64,000 nt of DNA, taken from positions 19,108 to 83,107 of the forward strand of contig JACPKR010000025.1 of NCBI GenBank assembly GCA_016186945.1. The letters are read 5' to 3'. A model generated the notes under the pieces. It was not told the DNA's origin. It searched no databases and worked only from the letters and a program-made list of their open reading frames with translations. The position numbers were made by a program, and so were the translations under genes. This document shows positions 40,720 through 50,580 of this stretch, in pieces (position 1 is the stretch's first letter; the number at the start of each line of letters is the position of its first letter). Source of the DNA: Deltaproteobacteria bacterium. Lineage in GTDB: Bacteria > Bdellovibrionota_B > Oligoflexia > Oligoflexales > Bog-1112.

Positions 40720-41097
40720 TTAAACTGCTTCATTTTGTTCCGCAGCTGCAGCGGCTGCTTTAGCTTCCGCTCTTGCCAATTCCGCTTTTCGTTCGTTAAC
40801 ATCGACGTTTTCCCCGATGCGTACGTTAAGATAGCGTAGGACATTCTCGTCGATGCGCATGAGTCGTTCCGCTTCTTTCAGGTGTTCGGGACGGGCGCTA
40901 AGGTCGTAATGAATGTAGCGTCCTCTAAACTGCCCCTTGATGGGGAAGGCGAGTTTTTTAAATCCCCATTCTGCTTTCCTGACGATGGCTCCGCCATCCT
41001 GCAGAATGATTTCTTCATATTTCTCCAACGTTTTCTTGGAAGCGTCAGGAGACAATTGGGCATTCACGATGATGGTAACTTCATATTCCCTAAGCAC
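40720..41097 (-). CDS. rpsF: 30S ribosomal protein S6
   Basis: MLREYEVTIIVNAQL...GRYIHYDLSARPEHLKEAERLMRIDENVLRYL. Confidence 0.94.
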   Translation of the reverse strand: MLREYEVTIIVNAQLSPDASKKTLEKYEEIILQDGGAIVRKAEWGFKKLAFPIKGQFRGRYIHYDLSARPEHLKEAERLMRIDENVLRYLNVRIGENVDVNERKAELARAEAKAAAAAAEQNEAV

Positions 41098-41668
41098 AGG
41101 CTTCTCCCTTTGAATTCTTTGGTTTGTTTTTGATGAAAATATCTCTTAACCGAAGCATAACGTTATCAAACATTTCGCCTTTTAACGTTTCCATTTGTTC
41201 TGCTGTAAAGGGGCTGAGCACCCAGTCATGGATTTCCCGCTCCTTATCTTTTTCAATCGTCGGTTTCCCGACCCCGATCTTTATTCGGTAAAACTCACTT
41301 TGACCCAGCTCTTCTAGGAGGCTTCGCACCCCGTTATGCCCACCGTGTCCCCCGCCTAGCCTCGTCTTGACTTTGCCCTCGGGCATGTCAATGTCGTCAT
41401 AGATAACAATCAGGTCTTCGGGAGCTATTTTGTAGTAGCGCACCCATTGACCGACCGATGATCCTGACAGGTTCATGAACGTTGTCGGTTCTATCAATAA
41501 CACACGTTCATCGAACATGCTTCCTTCCCCATAATGGGAGTCGAAGCGCTTTTGGTTGAGCGAGATGTTGTGCTTGTTGGCGAGAAGCTCCAGGATCACA
41601 AAGCCAGCGTTGTGCCTTGTTCGAGTGTATCGAGTTCCTGGGTTGCCTAATCCAACAATTATCTTCAC
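41090..41668 (-). CDS. pth: Peptidyl-tRNA hydrolase
   Basis: IVGLGNPGTRYTRTRHNAGF, PTTFMNLSG, GGHGGHNGVRS. Confidence 0.94.
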   Translation of the reverse strand: MKIIVGLGNPGTRYTRTRHNAGFVILELLANKHNISLNQKRFDSHYGEGSMFDERVLLIEPTTFMNLSGSSVGQWVRYYKIAPEDLIVIYDDIDMPEGKVKTRLGGGHGGHNGVRSLLEELGQSEFYRIKIGVGKPTIEKDKEREIHDWVLSPFTAEQMETLKGEMFDNVMLRLRDIFIKNKPKNSKGEACA

Positions 41669-41961
41669 GCGTACATCAAGTCAACGTGCAAGGGGCTACG
41701 TTTGACGTGATCGATCTGCAGCTCCTTGATGGTTACCAATTTCACGGTTCCCTCGATATCAAGGTTAAACCTCTTTCCATCCTTCCATGCAACAGACAAA
41801 AATTTGGGGTCTAAGGCGATAGCCGTGGCCTTAGCTTCATTCATAAGATTTCCTGGCAATTCGCCTTGGGCACGCAAACGGTAGCATGGGTTTTTTCCTT
41901 GTTCCTCTGCCGTGCGTAACCGCCCCTTGATAGTTATGGGAGCACTCATTTTCTTCTCCAA
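41665..41961 (-). CDS. rplY: Ribosomal protein L25/Ctc, short form (start may be 41949)
   Basis: NPCYRLRAQGELPGNLMNE...VTIKELQIDHVKRSPLHVDLMYA. Confidence 0.75.
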   Translation of the reverse strand: MEKKMSAPITIKGRLRTAEEQGKNPCYRLRAQGELPGNLMNEAKATAIALDPKFLSVAWKDGKRFNLDIEGTVKLVTIKELQIDHVKRSPLHVDLMYA

Positions 41962-42040
41962 AATACCTACTTAACAATTGCGGATAGGGTAGGGGTGAAC
42001 TTATACCGGCAAGCGATTGGCCATGCAACAGACATTTCCT

Positions 42041-42985
42041 CTATAGAAACAACGAGCTGATGGAATCCTGGTTGTGTATACGGAGGATAGCTTCGCTCAA
42101 AAGGCCGGCAACCGTTATTTGTTTGATTTTATTACATTTCCTTGCCTCAAGGGAAAGGGGGATGGAGTCCGTTACGACAAGCTGCTGAAGTTTGGATCCC
42201 GCGATTCTCTGAACAGCTGTTCCGCTGAGTACTGGGTGCGTAATGGCGGCGTGGACTTCACTGGCTCCGTTTTCAATTAAGGCCTCGGTAGACTTGATCA
42301 GCGATCCGCCAGTATCAACTATATCGTCAATGATGAGGCAGAACTTCCCCTTCACATCTCCGATGATATTCATCACTTCGCATTCATTGGGGGTGTCCCG
42401 CCGTTTGTCAATAATGGCCAGGCTGCAACGAAGCTGTTTCGCCATGGCTCGGGCACGTTCGACGCCCCCGGCATCGGGAGAAACGACGATGACGTTGCCG
42501 TGGAGATTCTTGAAATATTCTGAAATGACCGGCTTTACGAATAAATGATCGACGGGAATATTGAAAAAACCCTGTATCGCTGAGTTGTGAAGTTCCAAGG
42601 TAAGGAGACGGGTAACTCCGGCCACTTCCATGATTTCCGCGACCAATTTGGCCGTTATGGGAGTACGGGATGCGCTTTTTCTCTCTTGCCTAGCATATCC
42701 GAAATAAGGGGCGACAAGTGTGATCGTCTTTGCTGAGGCCCTTCGGCAAGCATCGACAATGACCATCGCTTCCATCAGATGTTCGTTCACGGGGGCGCAG
42801 GTAGGCTGCACGATGAAAACGTCACGGCCGCGGATATTCACCTGCAACTCCACCCTTGTCTCGCCATCAGAAAAGCGTGAGACAGTGGCATCGCCGAGCG
42901 GAACTCCTAACTTTTGGCTGATTTTTTGCGCCAGTGCAGGGTTAGCATTGCCGCTGAAAAGAACAATTTCGGTCATTGATCTCAC
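42041..42985 (-). CDS. prs: Ribose-phosphate pyrophosphokinase
   Basis: FSDGETRVELQVNIRGRDVFIVQPTCAPVNEHLMEAM; PYFGYARQERK; VVSPDAGGVERARA. Confidence 0.95.
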   Translation of the reverse strand: MRSMTEIVLFSGNANPALAQKISQKLGVPLGDATVSRFSDGETRVELQVNIRGRDVFIVQPTCAPVNEHLMEAMVIVDACRRASAKTITLVAPYFGYARQERKSASRTPITAKLVAEIMEVAGVTRLLTLELHNSAIQGFFNIPVDHLFVKPVISEYFKNLHGNVIVVSPDAGGVERARAMAKQLRCSLAIIDKRRDTPNECEVMNIIGDVKGKFCLIIDDIVDTGGSLIKSTEALIENGASEVHAAITHPVLSGTAVQRIAGSKLQQLVVTDSIPLSLEARKCNKIKQITVAGLLSEAILRIHNQDSISSLFL

Positions 42986-42997
42986 GTTAGGATGAGG

Positions 42998-43073
42998 TGG
43001 CTGGGGCGGCAGGACTCGAACCTGCGTATACTAGAATCAAAATCTAGTGTCTTAGCCACTTGACGACGCCCCA
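42998..43073 (-). tRNA. tRNA-Gln (TTG)
   Basis: TGGGGCG...CTAGATTTTGATTCTAG...GGTTCGAGTCC...CGCCCCA-G-CCA. Confidence 0.93.
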
Positions 43074-43177
43074 ATTCGGATCGAAACTTCTACGATCTGC
43101 TGATGATTATTATGGAATCGACTCTCTGTCAAGTTGCTTACTGACGTTGTTGAAAAGGCCAGGAATGGTATAGCATC

Positions 43178-45808
43178 TTAGCTGGCCTCAGGCAGTTGTT
43201 TCTCGAGGAGTTCTTCCCTCCATGAGTATTTGCCGTCTTTCGTAAGTTCGAGTTCCCAGGTGCCTTTCGTCTGAAAGGACTCACCGAGGAGTTTATCGCT
43301 GACATGGTCTACGACCGTAGACTGGAAAGCTCGTCGCATTGCTCGACCTCCAAATTCTCCAGCGGAAGACTTTTCAAGAAGGGCTTCAATCAGGTCTTTC
43401 CCCAGCGAGAGGACCAGCTCATGTTTGGCGATTCTTTTGTTAAGTTCCGTCATCATACGCTGCAGGAGCATTTCCAGGTGCGGCCTACCTAATTTTGCAA
43501 AGATAATCACTTCGTCAATCCTTCCCACGAACTCGGGGCGCAATACTTGTGCGAGTTTGCTTCGAACTTCGTCATCAAAGCGATCCTCTTTTGGCTTTGA
43601 GTCCAGCTCCAGAGGAATGTTCGACGTCATGACCATCAAGGTATTTCGAAAATTCACCAAGCGTCCGTTGGCGTCCGTCAGGCGTCCATCATCAAAGGTT
43701 TGTAGAAGTAAATCCAGAACCCGAGGGTGTGCTTTCTCTATTTCATCGAAAAGGACGACGGTGTACGGTTGGCGACGAACCGGTTCTGACAACTCTCCAC
43801 CCTCTCCATAGCCTACATAGCCGGGTGGAGAGCCAATGAGACGGGAGACGCTGTGCTGTTCCATATATTCCGACATGTCGATACGCACCATGCGGTTTTC
43901 GTCATGGAAGAGTTCCTCTGCAAGGGCTTTCACCGTCTCCGTTTTCCCTACACCTGTCGGACCTAAAAACAGAAACACTCCCGCAGGTCTATTAGGGTCG
44001 GAAACCCCACTGCGTGCTCGCCGCACGGCTTTGCTGACTTTGGAAATTGCTTCCGCTTGTCCGAAGACCCGCTTCCCAAGCCGCTGCTCCATAGATATCA
44101 ACGCCTTGGTTTCTTCCTTCATCAAGCTTGCGACAGGAATTCTCGTCCATGTGGCGATCACTTCCGCAATTTCGGGACTTCCCACGATTTGCCGAAGCCA
44201 CGAGTGGTCATTCTGCATCGTCATGAGTTTAGAGCGAATAGCTTCGATGTCTTTCACAATTTTGGGTAATTCCGTGTATTGCAGTTTCGCGGCAAGTTCA
44301 AAGTCGCCTCGCTGCTTTGTGCTTTCAAAGAGACCTTCCAGCTCCTGCTTCCGACGCTCTTGTTTTCTAAGGTTTTCGAGCATAACCTTGTGATTTTCCC
44401 AAATCCCTTTTAGTTTCTGAAATTCCTTGCTCACCTCACCAAGTTTCGTATCTATATTTGCTAGAGCTGCCGTAGCGGTTTTATCTTTTTTGTCGATCGC
44501 TTTTTTCTCGATTTCAAGTTGATCGATTTCCGCTCTTAGGTTGTCCATAACAGCCGGCATACTGTCGATCTGAATCCTCAGCCGACTGCAAGCTTCATCG
44601 AGCAAGTCGATAGCCTTGTCGGGCAAGCGTCGTCCTGGAAGGTAGCGAATGGAGAGGTCAGTACAACTCACCAGGGCTTCGTCGTCTATCTGAACACCAT
44701 GGAAAATCTCGTAGCGGCCCTTGATCCCACGGAGTATCCCCAGGGTAGCTGCTCGGCTCGGTTCGTCCACCGTGACTGACTGAAAGCGTCGTTCAAGAGC
44801 AGGATCTTTCTCGATATGCTTGCGATACTCGTCGAGCGTGGTCGCTCCCAGGCAACGCAGCTCCCCTCTTGCCAGTGCCGGCTTGAGCAGATTGGCAGCG
44901 TCGGCCGAACCTTCGGCACTTCCCGCACCGACGATCATGTGGATTTCGTCGATGAAGAGAATGACGTTACCTGCACAAGCTTGGATTGCTTTGATAAGGC
45001 TTTTGATCCTTTCCTCGAACTCGCCGCGAAACCTGGCTCCTGCCACAAGACCACCGAGATCGAGGGCTAGGATGCGTTTCCCCTTCATCGGTTCGGGGAC
45101 AATTCCTTCAGAAATGCGCAGGGCTAAAGCTTCTGCAACTGCGGTTTTTCCGACACCAGCCTCGCCGATCAGGACAGGGTTATTTTTCTTCTTCCGTCCA
45201 AGAATCTCCAGGACCCTGCGTGTCTCCTGATCCCGTCCCAGGACTGGGTCCAGTTCCCCCCGTTCTGCCTGTGCGGTAAGATCGACCGTGTATTTGTCGA
45301 GAACTTCTGCCAGTTCATCGGGAATCTGAAACTGCCCAGCAGTCGTTTCCTTAGCCTCTTTTTTTTCTTTTTTAACGTCTTCCTTAGCTTTGCGAAGTTC
45401 CGGCTTGGCAGGTTCTTTCTTGGAAATTTCCCTACGGACCGCAAAGCTTTCGTCTTCCTTCAGGAAGTTTTTGATGACATCGGAGTGGTGGGTCATGCTT
45501 TCCCACAGAAGCTTTTCGTCGACCAACTCTTTGCCGGCTTTTGTTTCCGCTTCATCGAGGGCCTTATCGAGTCGGATGCCAAAATCGACCTTAACGTCTC
45601 CAAACACTCGACGAAACTTCGCAAGATGTTTCTGAAGGTGGTGTTGCAGGCGAGCACTCGCTCCCCTTGGCAGCTCGATGGTTTCCGAACGAAGCATGGC
45701 TAATGCAATATGCTCGACTTCCAGAAATCTATGACCAAAACTGCGAGCATACTGTAGGCCCTGATGAAACGCCTTCTGACATAAAAAACCGTAACGGGAA
45801 ACGTCCAT
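43178..45808 (-). CDS. Hsp100 AAA+ ATPase, ClpB/ClpC type
   Basis: Two AAA+ modules ([35 protein letters not shown]); Clp N-domain-like start; coiled-coil middle. Confidence 0.88.
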   Translation of the reverse strand: MDVSRYGFLCQKAFHQGLQYARSFGHRFLEVEHIALAMLRSETIELPRGASARLQHHLQKHLAKFRRVFGDVKVDFGIRLDKALDEAETKAGKELVDEKLLWESMTHHSDVIKNFLKEDESFAVRREISKKEPAKPELRKAKEDVKKEKKEAKETTAGQFQIPDELAEVLDKYTVDLTAQAERGELDPVLGRDQETRRVLEILGRKKKNNPVLIGEAGVGKTAVAEALALRISEGIVPEPMKGKRILALDLGGLVAGARFRGEFEERIKSLIKAIQACAGNVILFIDEIHMIVGAGSAEGSADAANLLKPALARGELRCLGATTLDEYRKHIEKDPALERRFQSVTVDEPSRAATLGILRGIKGRYEIFHGVQIDDEALVSCTDLSIRYLPGRRLPDKAIDLLDEACSRLRIQIDSMPAVMDNLRAEIDQLEIEKKAIDKKDKTATAALANIDTKLGEVSKEFQKLKGIWENHKVMLENLRKQERRKQELEGLFESTKQRGDFELAAKLQYTELPKIVKDIEAIRSKLMTMQNDHSWLRQIVGSPEIAEVIATWTRIPVASLMKEETKALISMEQRLGKRVFGQAEAISKVSKAVRRARSGVSDPNRPAGVFLFLGPTGVGKTETVKALAEELFHDENRMVRIDMSEYMEQHSVSRLIGSPPGYVGYGEGGELSEPVRRQPYTVVLFDEIEKAHPRVLDLLLQTFDDGRLTDANGRLVNFRNTLMVMTSNIPLELDSKPKEDRFDDEVRSKLAQVLRPEFVGRIDEVIIFAKLGRPHLEMLLQRMMTELNKRIAKHELVLSLGKDLIEALLEKSSAGEFGGRAMRRAFQSTVVDHVSDKLLGESFQTKGTWELELTKDGKYSWREELLEKQLPEAS

Positions 45809-45889
45809 TATCTCAACTCCACAGAGTTCTCTACGTTACCGTAACGGTCTATCGGCTATTGGGTGGAAAACCTAAGCTACTTGTCCTAG

Positions 45890-45980
45890 GCCGCTCGGGG
45901 CAAGGAGGTGGTTGGGAGGAAACAGGGCAAGGAGGTGGTTGGGAGGAAACTGCGCAGCTGGTTCCTCCAAGAGTTCTTAG
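45890..45980 (-). repeat. Family B repeat copy B8 with tandem duplication
   Basis: gggcaaggaggtggttgggaggaaac repeated twice, then tgcgcagctggttcctccaag. Confidence 0.8.
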
Positions 45981-46264
45981 TGTGAGACGACGGCTGTGTT
46001 GTATTTGAAATGTAAATCTTTTAGGACCGAATCAACGAGATCTTGTTCATCTTTGGTCAGGTTCCCTTTGGTCTTATCTTTCAGCATTTCGACGATGCGT
46101 ATATTTTGCTTGGCGAGTGGGATGTTTTTTTCTCCAACTTTTTTCCCCTCTACATCAGATTCACCTATGTAATAGAGAGCGGCAGAGGAAAAGCCCAGTA
46201 TAAGACCACTGAAGTCTACGTCAGTCATGGGGTCATCTCTCTCGCTTTTGTCTTTTTGCTCCAT
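45977..46264 (-). CDS. Hypothetical protein
   Basis: 95-aa ORF; no recognised motif. Confidence 0.4.
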   Translation of the reverse strand: MEQKDKSERDDPMTDVDFSGLILGFSSAALYYIGESDVEGKKVGEKNIPLAKQNIRIVEMLKDKTKGNLTKDEQDLVDSVLKDLHFKYNTAVVSH

Positions 46265-46392
46265 TGTGTTCCCCTATTCGGTCGTATGATTATCGTTCGG
46301 ACGGATCATCGCAATATCTATTTACCAATTTTACACAGGGATGGATGCCGCACTACGAGTTTTCTTGATTTGGACACATCAGGTGGGTACAT

Positions 46393-46559
46393 ATAGTATT
46401 TGGGGAAAAGAATTTGTGGAGAGGACCTTTTTTGAAAAAAAGTTCCCCTCCACGCCTCCCCCCAAAAAACTTTAGATATTGAAGTTTTTAAAAAGGGGTT
46501 TGGGGAAATAACTTTTTTCAAAAAGTTTGTCCCCAAATTGATTATCTTGAACACCATAG
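46393..46559 (+). repeat. Family A repeat copy A8
   Basis: atagtatttggggaaaagaatttgtggagagg ... aaattgattatcttgaacaccatag. Confidence 0.9.
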
Positions 46560-46570
46560 AAGTTTCCCGC

Positions 46571-46655
46571 GGGGATGTGGTGAAATTGGTATACACGCTA
46601 GACTTAGAATCTAGTGCCGAAAGGTGTGGGAGTTCGAGTCTCCCCATCCCCACCA
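46571..46655 (+). tRNA. tRNA-Leu (TAG)
   Basis: GGGGATG...CTAGACTTAGAATCTAG...GTTCGAGTC...CATCCCC-A-CCA with long variable arm. Confidence 0.94.
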
Positions 46656-46686
46656 TCTTACGAATCCCGAATTCCTCTACAAAACA

Positions 46687-47046
46687 TTATTGAGAAAGTG
46701 CGCCCTTAGCTTGCGCGACGAGGGCAGCAAACGCTTTTTCGTCATGAACAGCAAGGTCTGCCAAGCTGCTTCTGTCGATTTCGATGTTTGCTTTTTTCAG
46801 CCCGTAGATGAATTGCGAGTATTTCATCCCGCAGGCGCGAGTGGCTGCGTTGATACGTTGGATCCATAGTGCGCGGAAATCTCGTTTCTTGTTGCGACGA
46901 TCCCTGTAGGCGAAGCACAACGCGCGTCGGACAACATGAATGGCCATTCTAAAATGGCTTTTGCGTGTTTGACGAAAGCCTTTTGCCAGTGCAAGAATTT
47001 TCTTCCGGCGAGCTCTCGCCTTTGTTCCTCTTTTTACCCGTGCCAT
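46687..47046 (-). CDS. rplT: 50S ribosomal protein L20
   Basis: [25 protein letters not shown]...[21 protein letters not shown]. Confidence 0.96.
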   Translation of the reverse strand: MARVKRGTKARARRKKILALAKGFRQTRKSHFRMAIHVVRRALCFAYRDRRNKKRDFRALWIQRINAATRACGMKYSQFIYGLKKANIEIDRSSLADLAVHDEKAFAALVAQAKGALSQ

Positions 47047-47064
47047 AAGTTTTTCCTACTCCCT

Positions 47065-47262
47065 TTACTTTGTCGGCAGTACGCGCATGACCCTCTCAAG
47101 GTCGGAATGTCCCACGTACTTCGCCTTTTTCAGCTTGTTTTTTCTTTTTCGCGACTTCTTAGTTGCTAAGTGCTCGTGGTTGGCTCGGTCAAATTTGATT
47201 TTTCCCGAGGGCTTTACACGGAATCGCTTAGCGGCCGCTTTTTTTGTCTTTAATTTCGGCAT
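47065..47262 (-). CDS. rpmI: 50S ribosomal protein L35
   Basis: MPKLKTKKAAAKRFRVKPSGKIKF. Confidence 0.95.
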   Translation of the reverse strand: MPKLKTKKAAAKRFRVKPSGKIKFDRANHEHLATKKSRKRKNKLKKAKYVGHSDLERVMRVLPTK

Positions 47263-47332
47263 ATTGAACCTTTGTCACAACAAGATTGCAATAAAATTAA
47301 TGAATGAGATCGTAAGGTTAGGACTTCTATCA

Positions 47333-48130
47333 CTAATTCCCATGAGGGGCAAGGGGTAAAACTATCGCCAGCTTGCCTTCCGTGAGAACGCTTGCGCTTT
47401 CCTCCAAGGCATCCCTCCAGGCTCCTCTGTTCACACTATATTGCGTAGGGGTCACCACCTTGGCTTCAAGGGCGACCGGTTTCACCCCGACGCTTCTTAA
47501 AAGCTCCTCACGACGAGGATTATAGAACCACTTCCCCATCAGGTTATTTTGAAAGGATTCCTTGCTGAGCTTCTCCACTCCGTAAAGTCTCGACCCAGCG
47601 GTATCGACGATCTCGAATTCCGCAACGGGTGAAACACTCTTATCGAGCCGCAAGATCAAGCCGCTGAATCGAGGAGGCGTGCTCACTTCAGGAGGCGGCG
47701 GGAAGAGGATGTCGCCGCGGTTGAGTGCTCGCGGTAGACTGCTTTCGAGAAAGACCCGGACTGTCCCATCCTTGAACACCTCAGAGCGATTCACATAGGT
47801 CGCGTGCGTAACAAGATCGCTTGCAAGGGATGCCCCCTGCTCGACTACCGCTTTATCCATCCCCAAAGCAAGGTAGTGTTTTTTATGAAAATCCCTGATG
47901 GCCCCTCTTGCATAAAGCAAACCGTCCGTGATCGCCTTTTGCTCGGCCTCGACAAAAGGTACTTCGCTCTGGTCAGTCGGCTTGAAGTCTCCGTGAAATC
48001 GAATCCTGAGGTTTCCCCAGTCGGTCTCGACCCGATCCCAGGTTTCCATCACTGGATCAGCTATAGCCCCCCCACTCCCTAAGGACAGGATCCCTACATA
48101 AATAAAAGCATGCAGTTTCATGAGATGCAT
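47333..48130 (-). CDS. Hypothetical secreted protein
   Basis: Signal peptide MKLHAFIYVGILSLGSGGAIA. The ORF extension 48131-48256 runs into repeat A9, so the start is placed at 48130. Confidence 0.6.
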   Translation of the reverse strand: MHLMKLHAFIYVGILSLGSGGAIADPVMETWDRVETDWGNLRIRFHGDFKPTDQSEVPFVEAEQKAITDGLLYARGAIRDFHKKHYLALGMDKAVVEQGASLASDLVTHATYVNRSEVFKDGTVRVFLESSLPRALNRGDILFPPPPEVSTPPRFSGLILRLDKSVSPVAEFEIVDTAGSRLYGVEKLSKESFQNNLMGKWFYNPRREELLRSVGVKPVALEAKVVTPTQYSVNRGAWRDALEESASVLTEGKLAIVLPLAPHGN

Positions 48131-48185
48131 ATTATCCTCGTCTTTTTCATGAGGGCGCTCTTCTCTCCCTCTCTTTTCTATATAC

Positions 48186-48272
48186 ACTATTTGAGAAAAA
48201 GAATTTGTGGAGAGGACCTTTTTTGAAAAAAAGTTCCCCTCCACGCCTCCCCCCAAAAAACTTTAGATATTG
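48186..48272 (+). repeat. Family A repeat copy A9 (partial)
   Basis: actatttgagaaaaagaatttgtggagaggaccttttttg...cccccaaaaaactttagatattg. Confidence 0.87.
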
Positions 48273-48286
48273 GAAAGGTTAATCAA

Positions 48287-49837
48287 ATGACAGCGCTTTT
48301 TTTGTTTTCCTTAATCTCCGGTTTCATATTGTTTCGCATCATCCTCTTGCTCTTACCACGACTGGAGGGAAAGGAAAGTCGTAAACAGAGAGACGAAGTT
48401 TTGAAAGAAGCCAAACGCCAAGCGCGGGCGATCACCGAGGATACAGACTCACAACTGAAGGAGCGTATGATTGCCAGCTCAGAAGAGTTAGACGCCTTCC
48501 TTCTACAGAAAAGAAACGATCTAGCTTCGGAAGAAACAGACCTGCAGGAACAGGAAAAGCTGCGCCAAAACGATGTGGCGCGAGTGGAAAGGAGAGAGCG
48601 GGAACTTGTTCGTTGGGAACAATCCGTTGAAGTAGCAAGAAATGAAGCCCTGCAAAAAAAGAAGGAATCCGAGAAACTTGCTCCTGCGATCATGGACGCA
48701 CTCGCCCAACATACAAGGGTGAACCTGAAAGCACTCCGCAGTTCTCTGCACGCCGATTTGATTAACGCTAAGCAGCTGGAAGCTCAGAAGGTATTGAAAT
48801 CCCTTCAGGAAGAGGTCTCTTCGTCAGCTGCAAAACTTGCGCATAGAGTCCTTGATAGGGTTCACGCTCGGTACGCACCCATCTTTGTTTGGCCAAAAAG
48901 CTCCAACATCATCGACGTGAGGACGAAGTTTCATAGCCTTTTTCTTGCGGAGGATAGCAAGCTAATTGAAGAAATTCAGGAACTTTCGGGAACCAAGGTC
49001 ATCCCCTTTCAAGCTAACGATCAATCATTGTCCCTCAAAGTGGCTGGTGGTTTTGGAATCTATCGAGAGGCAATGCGCCTAACGCTTGAGAAAATCTTCT
49101 CACTGGAAGAAGCCCCAGGAAATAAACTTTCGCTAACCTTCGATCAATGCAAGAAAAAGCTGGAAAGTGAAGCCGTCCAACTCGGAAAGACGGCTGTTAC
49201 AATTCTTCGACTGGAAAACGTTCACCCTGAGTTGCAGAAACTTGTGGGAGCCTTGAACTGGCGGACCAGTTACCGGCAAAACCAATGGTACCACACACTG
49301 GAAGTCGCACAATTGGCCAGTATCCTTGCGTTCGAACTCGACGTTAGCCCTAGCGACGCTAAGAGAGTGGGTCTCCTTCATGATATCGGAAAAGCGATCG
49401 ACTACAACATTGAGGGCAGCCATGCCGTGATTAGCGGAGATTACGCGGATCGCTTCGGAGAAAAACGCTACATTTGTGACACGGTCATGTCCCATCATGC
49501 CGACCTTGTTTTAGAAACCCCCCTTGCTTTTGTTTTGCAGGCGGCGGACACGCTTTCTGGCGCACGCCCAGGGGCACGTGTTAACCTTGAGGAAGGATAC
49601 CAGGTCAGACTTACAGCCATCCATGATGTTATCAGGAACTTTACCGGAGTCCTGGATCTGGCAGTCATGAACGGGGGGCGTGAGGTACACATTCAAATGG
49701 ATCACACGAAAGTGCGAGAATCGGATGTAGAGGCCATCACGAAACAGATTGCTCGTCAAATTGAGCGAGACGTCGCCTTCCCCGGACAGATTAAAATTCT
49801 TGTCACTCGAACTTACGAATCTACAGCAGTTGCCTAA
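48287..49837 (+). CDS. RNase Y-like HD-domain ribonuclease
   Basis: N-terminal TM, long coiled coil, HD domain HTLEVAQLASILAFEL...GLLHDIGKAID...SHHADL...AADTLSGARPGAR. Confidence 0.82.
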   Translation: MTALFLFSLISGFILFRIILLLLPRLEGKESRKQRDEVLKEAKRQARAITEDTDSQLKERMIASSEELDAFLLQKRNDLASEETDLQEQEKLRQNDVARVERRERELVRWEQSVEVARNEALQKKKESEKLAPAIMDALAQHTRVNLKALRSSLHADLINAKQLEAQKVLKSLQEEVSSSAAKLAHRVLDRVHARYAPIFVWPKSSNIIDVRTKFHSLFLAEDSKLIEEIQELSGTKVIPFQANDQSLSLKVAGGFGIYREAMRLTLEKIFSLEEAPGNKLSLTFDQCKKKLESEAVQLGKTAVTILRLENVHPELQKLVGALNWRTSYRQNQWYHTLEVAQLASILAFELDVSPSDAKRVGLLHDIGKAIDYNIEGSHAVISGDYADRFGEKRYICDTVMSHHADLVLETPLAFVLQAADTLSGARPGARVNLEEGYQVRLTAIHDVIRNFTGVLDLAVMNGGREVHIQMDHTKVRESDVEAITKQIARQIERDVAFPGQIKILVTRTYESTAVA

Positions 49838-50532
49838 TGGGAAAACGGTTCCAAGACGTATACGACAAAGTGCCGTTTCTATTTCACCTCAACGATTTTC
49901 GAGGGGCTGAAAAGCTTCTGCGCGCGCACCTTGAAACCCAGGAGCCTGCCCCCCTCCTCCACAATTGGCTGGGACTGGCTTGCTACAGGCTTCACCTCTG
50001 GGATGATGCTGTGGCAAACTTTCAAGCTGCCCTCAAGCTCGACCCTAACTTTGTCGAGGGAGCCTTGAACCTTGCGGCCTGCCTAGCCCACTTAGGGAAA
50101 TATAGTTCGGCGGCCAATGTTTATACCCATGCGGAAAAAACACTCACACGGCTGAAAAGCCCAGCTCTCCTTCCTGCACAAATGATTGCCTTTCATCAAA
50201 GTTTGGGCCAGTTGCATGAATCTGTAGACGACTACGGGGAAGCAATTGAGGACTATAAAAAAGCTTTGAACGTATCTTCTCATTCTCCCCATTTACGCTT
50301 AACCCTTGCCAAAGCTTACATCAAAAAAGGATATTACTCGAAAGCGGAGCATGAACTGACCCTGGCAATGGAACAAGTGCCCCACTCATCGTCCCCCCAC
50401 TTTTTGCTAGGGCTCTCTTATTATTCCCAAGGCAACTCCGAAGACGCGCGTAAAAGCTGGCGAAATGCTTTGAAAATTAACCCCAAATGCAGACAATCCC
50501 AAGTGCTTCTCAAGCTACTGGATGGTGACTGA
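49837..50532 (+). CDS. TPR-repeat protein
   Basis: WDDAVANFQAALKLDPNFVEGALNLA-type TPRs; start overlaps the previous stop. Confidence 0.8.
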   Translation: MGKRFQDVYDKVPFLFHLNDFRGAEKLLRAHLETQEPAPLLHNWLGLACYRLHLWDDAVANFQAALKLDPNFVEGALNLAACLAHLGKYSSAANVYTHAEKTLTRLKSPALLPAQMIAFHQSLGQLHESVDDYGEAIEDYKKALNVSSHSPHLRLTLAKAYIKKGYYSKAEHELTLAMEQVPHSSSPHFLLGLSYYSQGNSEDARKSWRNALKINPKCRQSQVLLKLLDGD

Positions 50533-50580
50533 CACTTCACTTGCTCTTTCTTCTTCCGATAAATTCACTCGGAGGAGCAG

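Noticed and set aside
43425-44393. Plus-strand ORFs of 128 and 185 aa inside the Hsp100 gene
   Set aside because: Serine/arginine-rich antisense shadow ORFs opposite a well-supported CDS.
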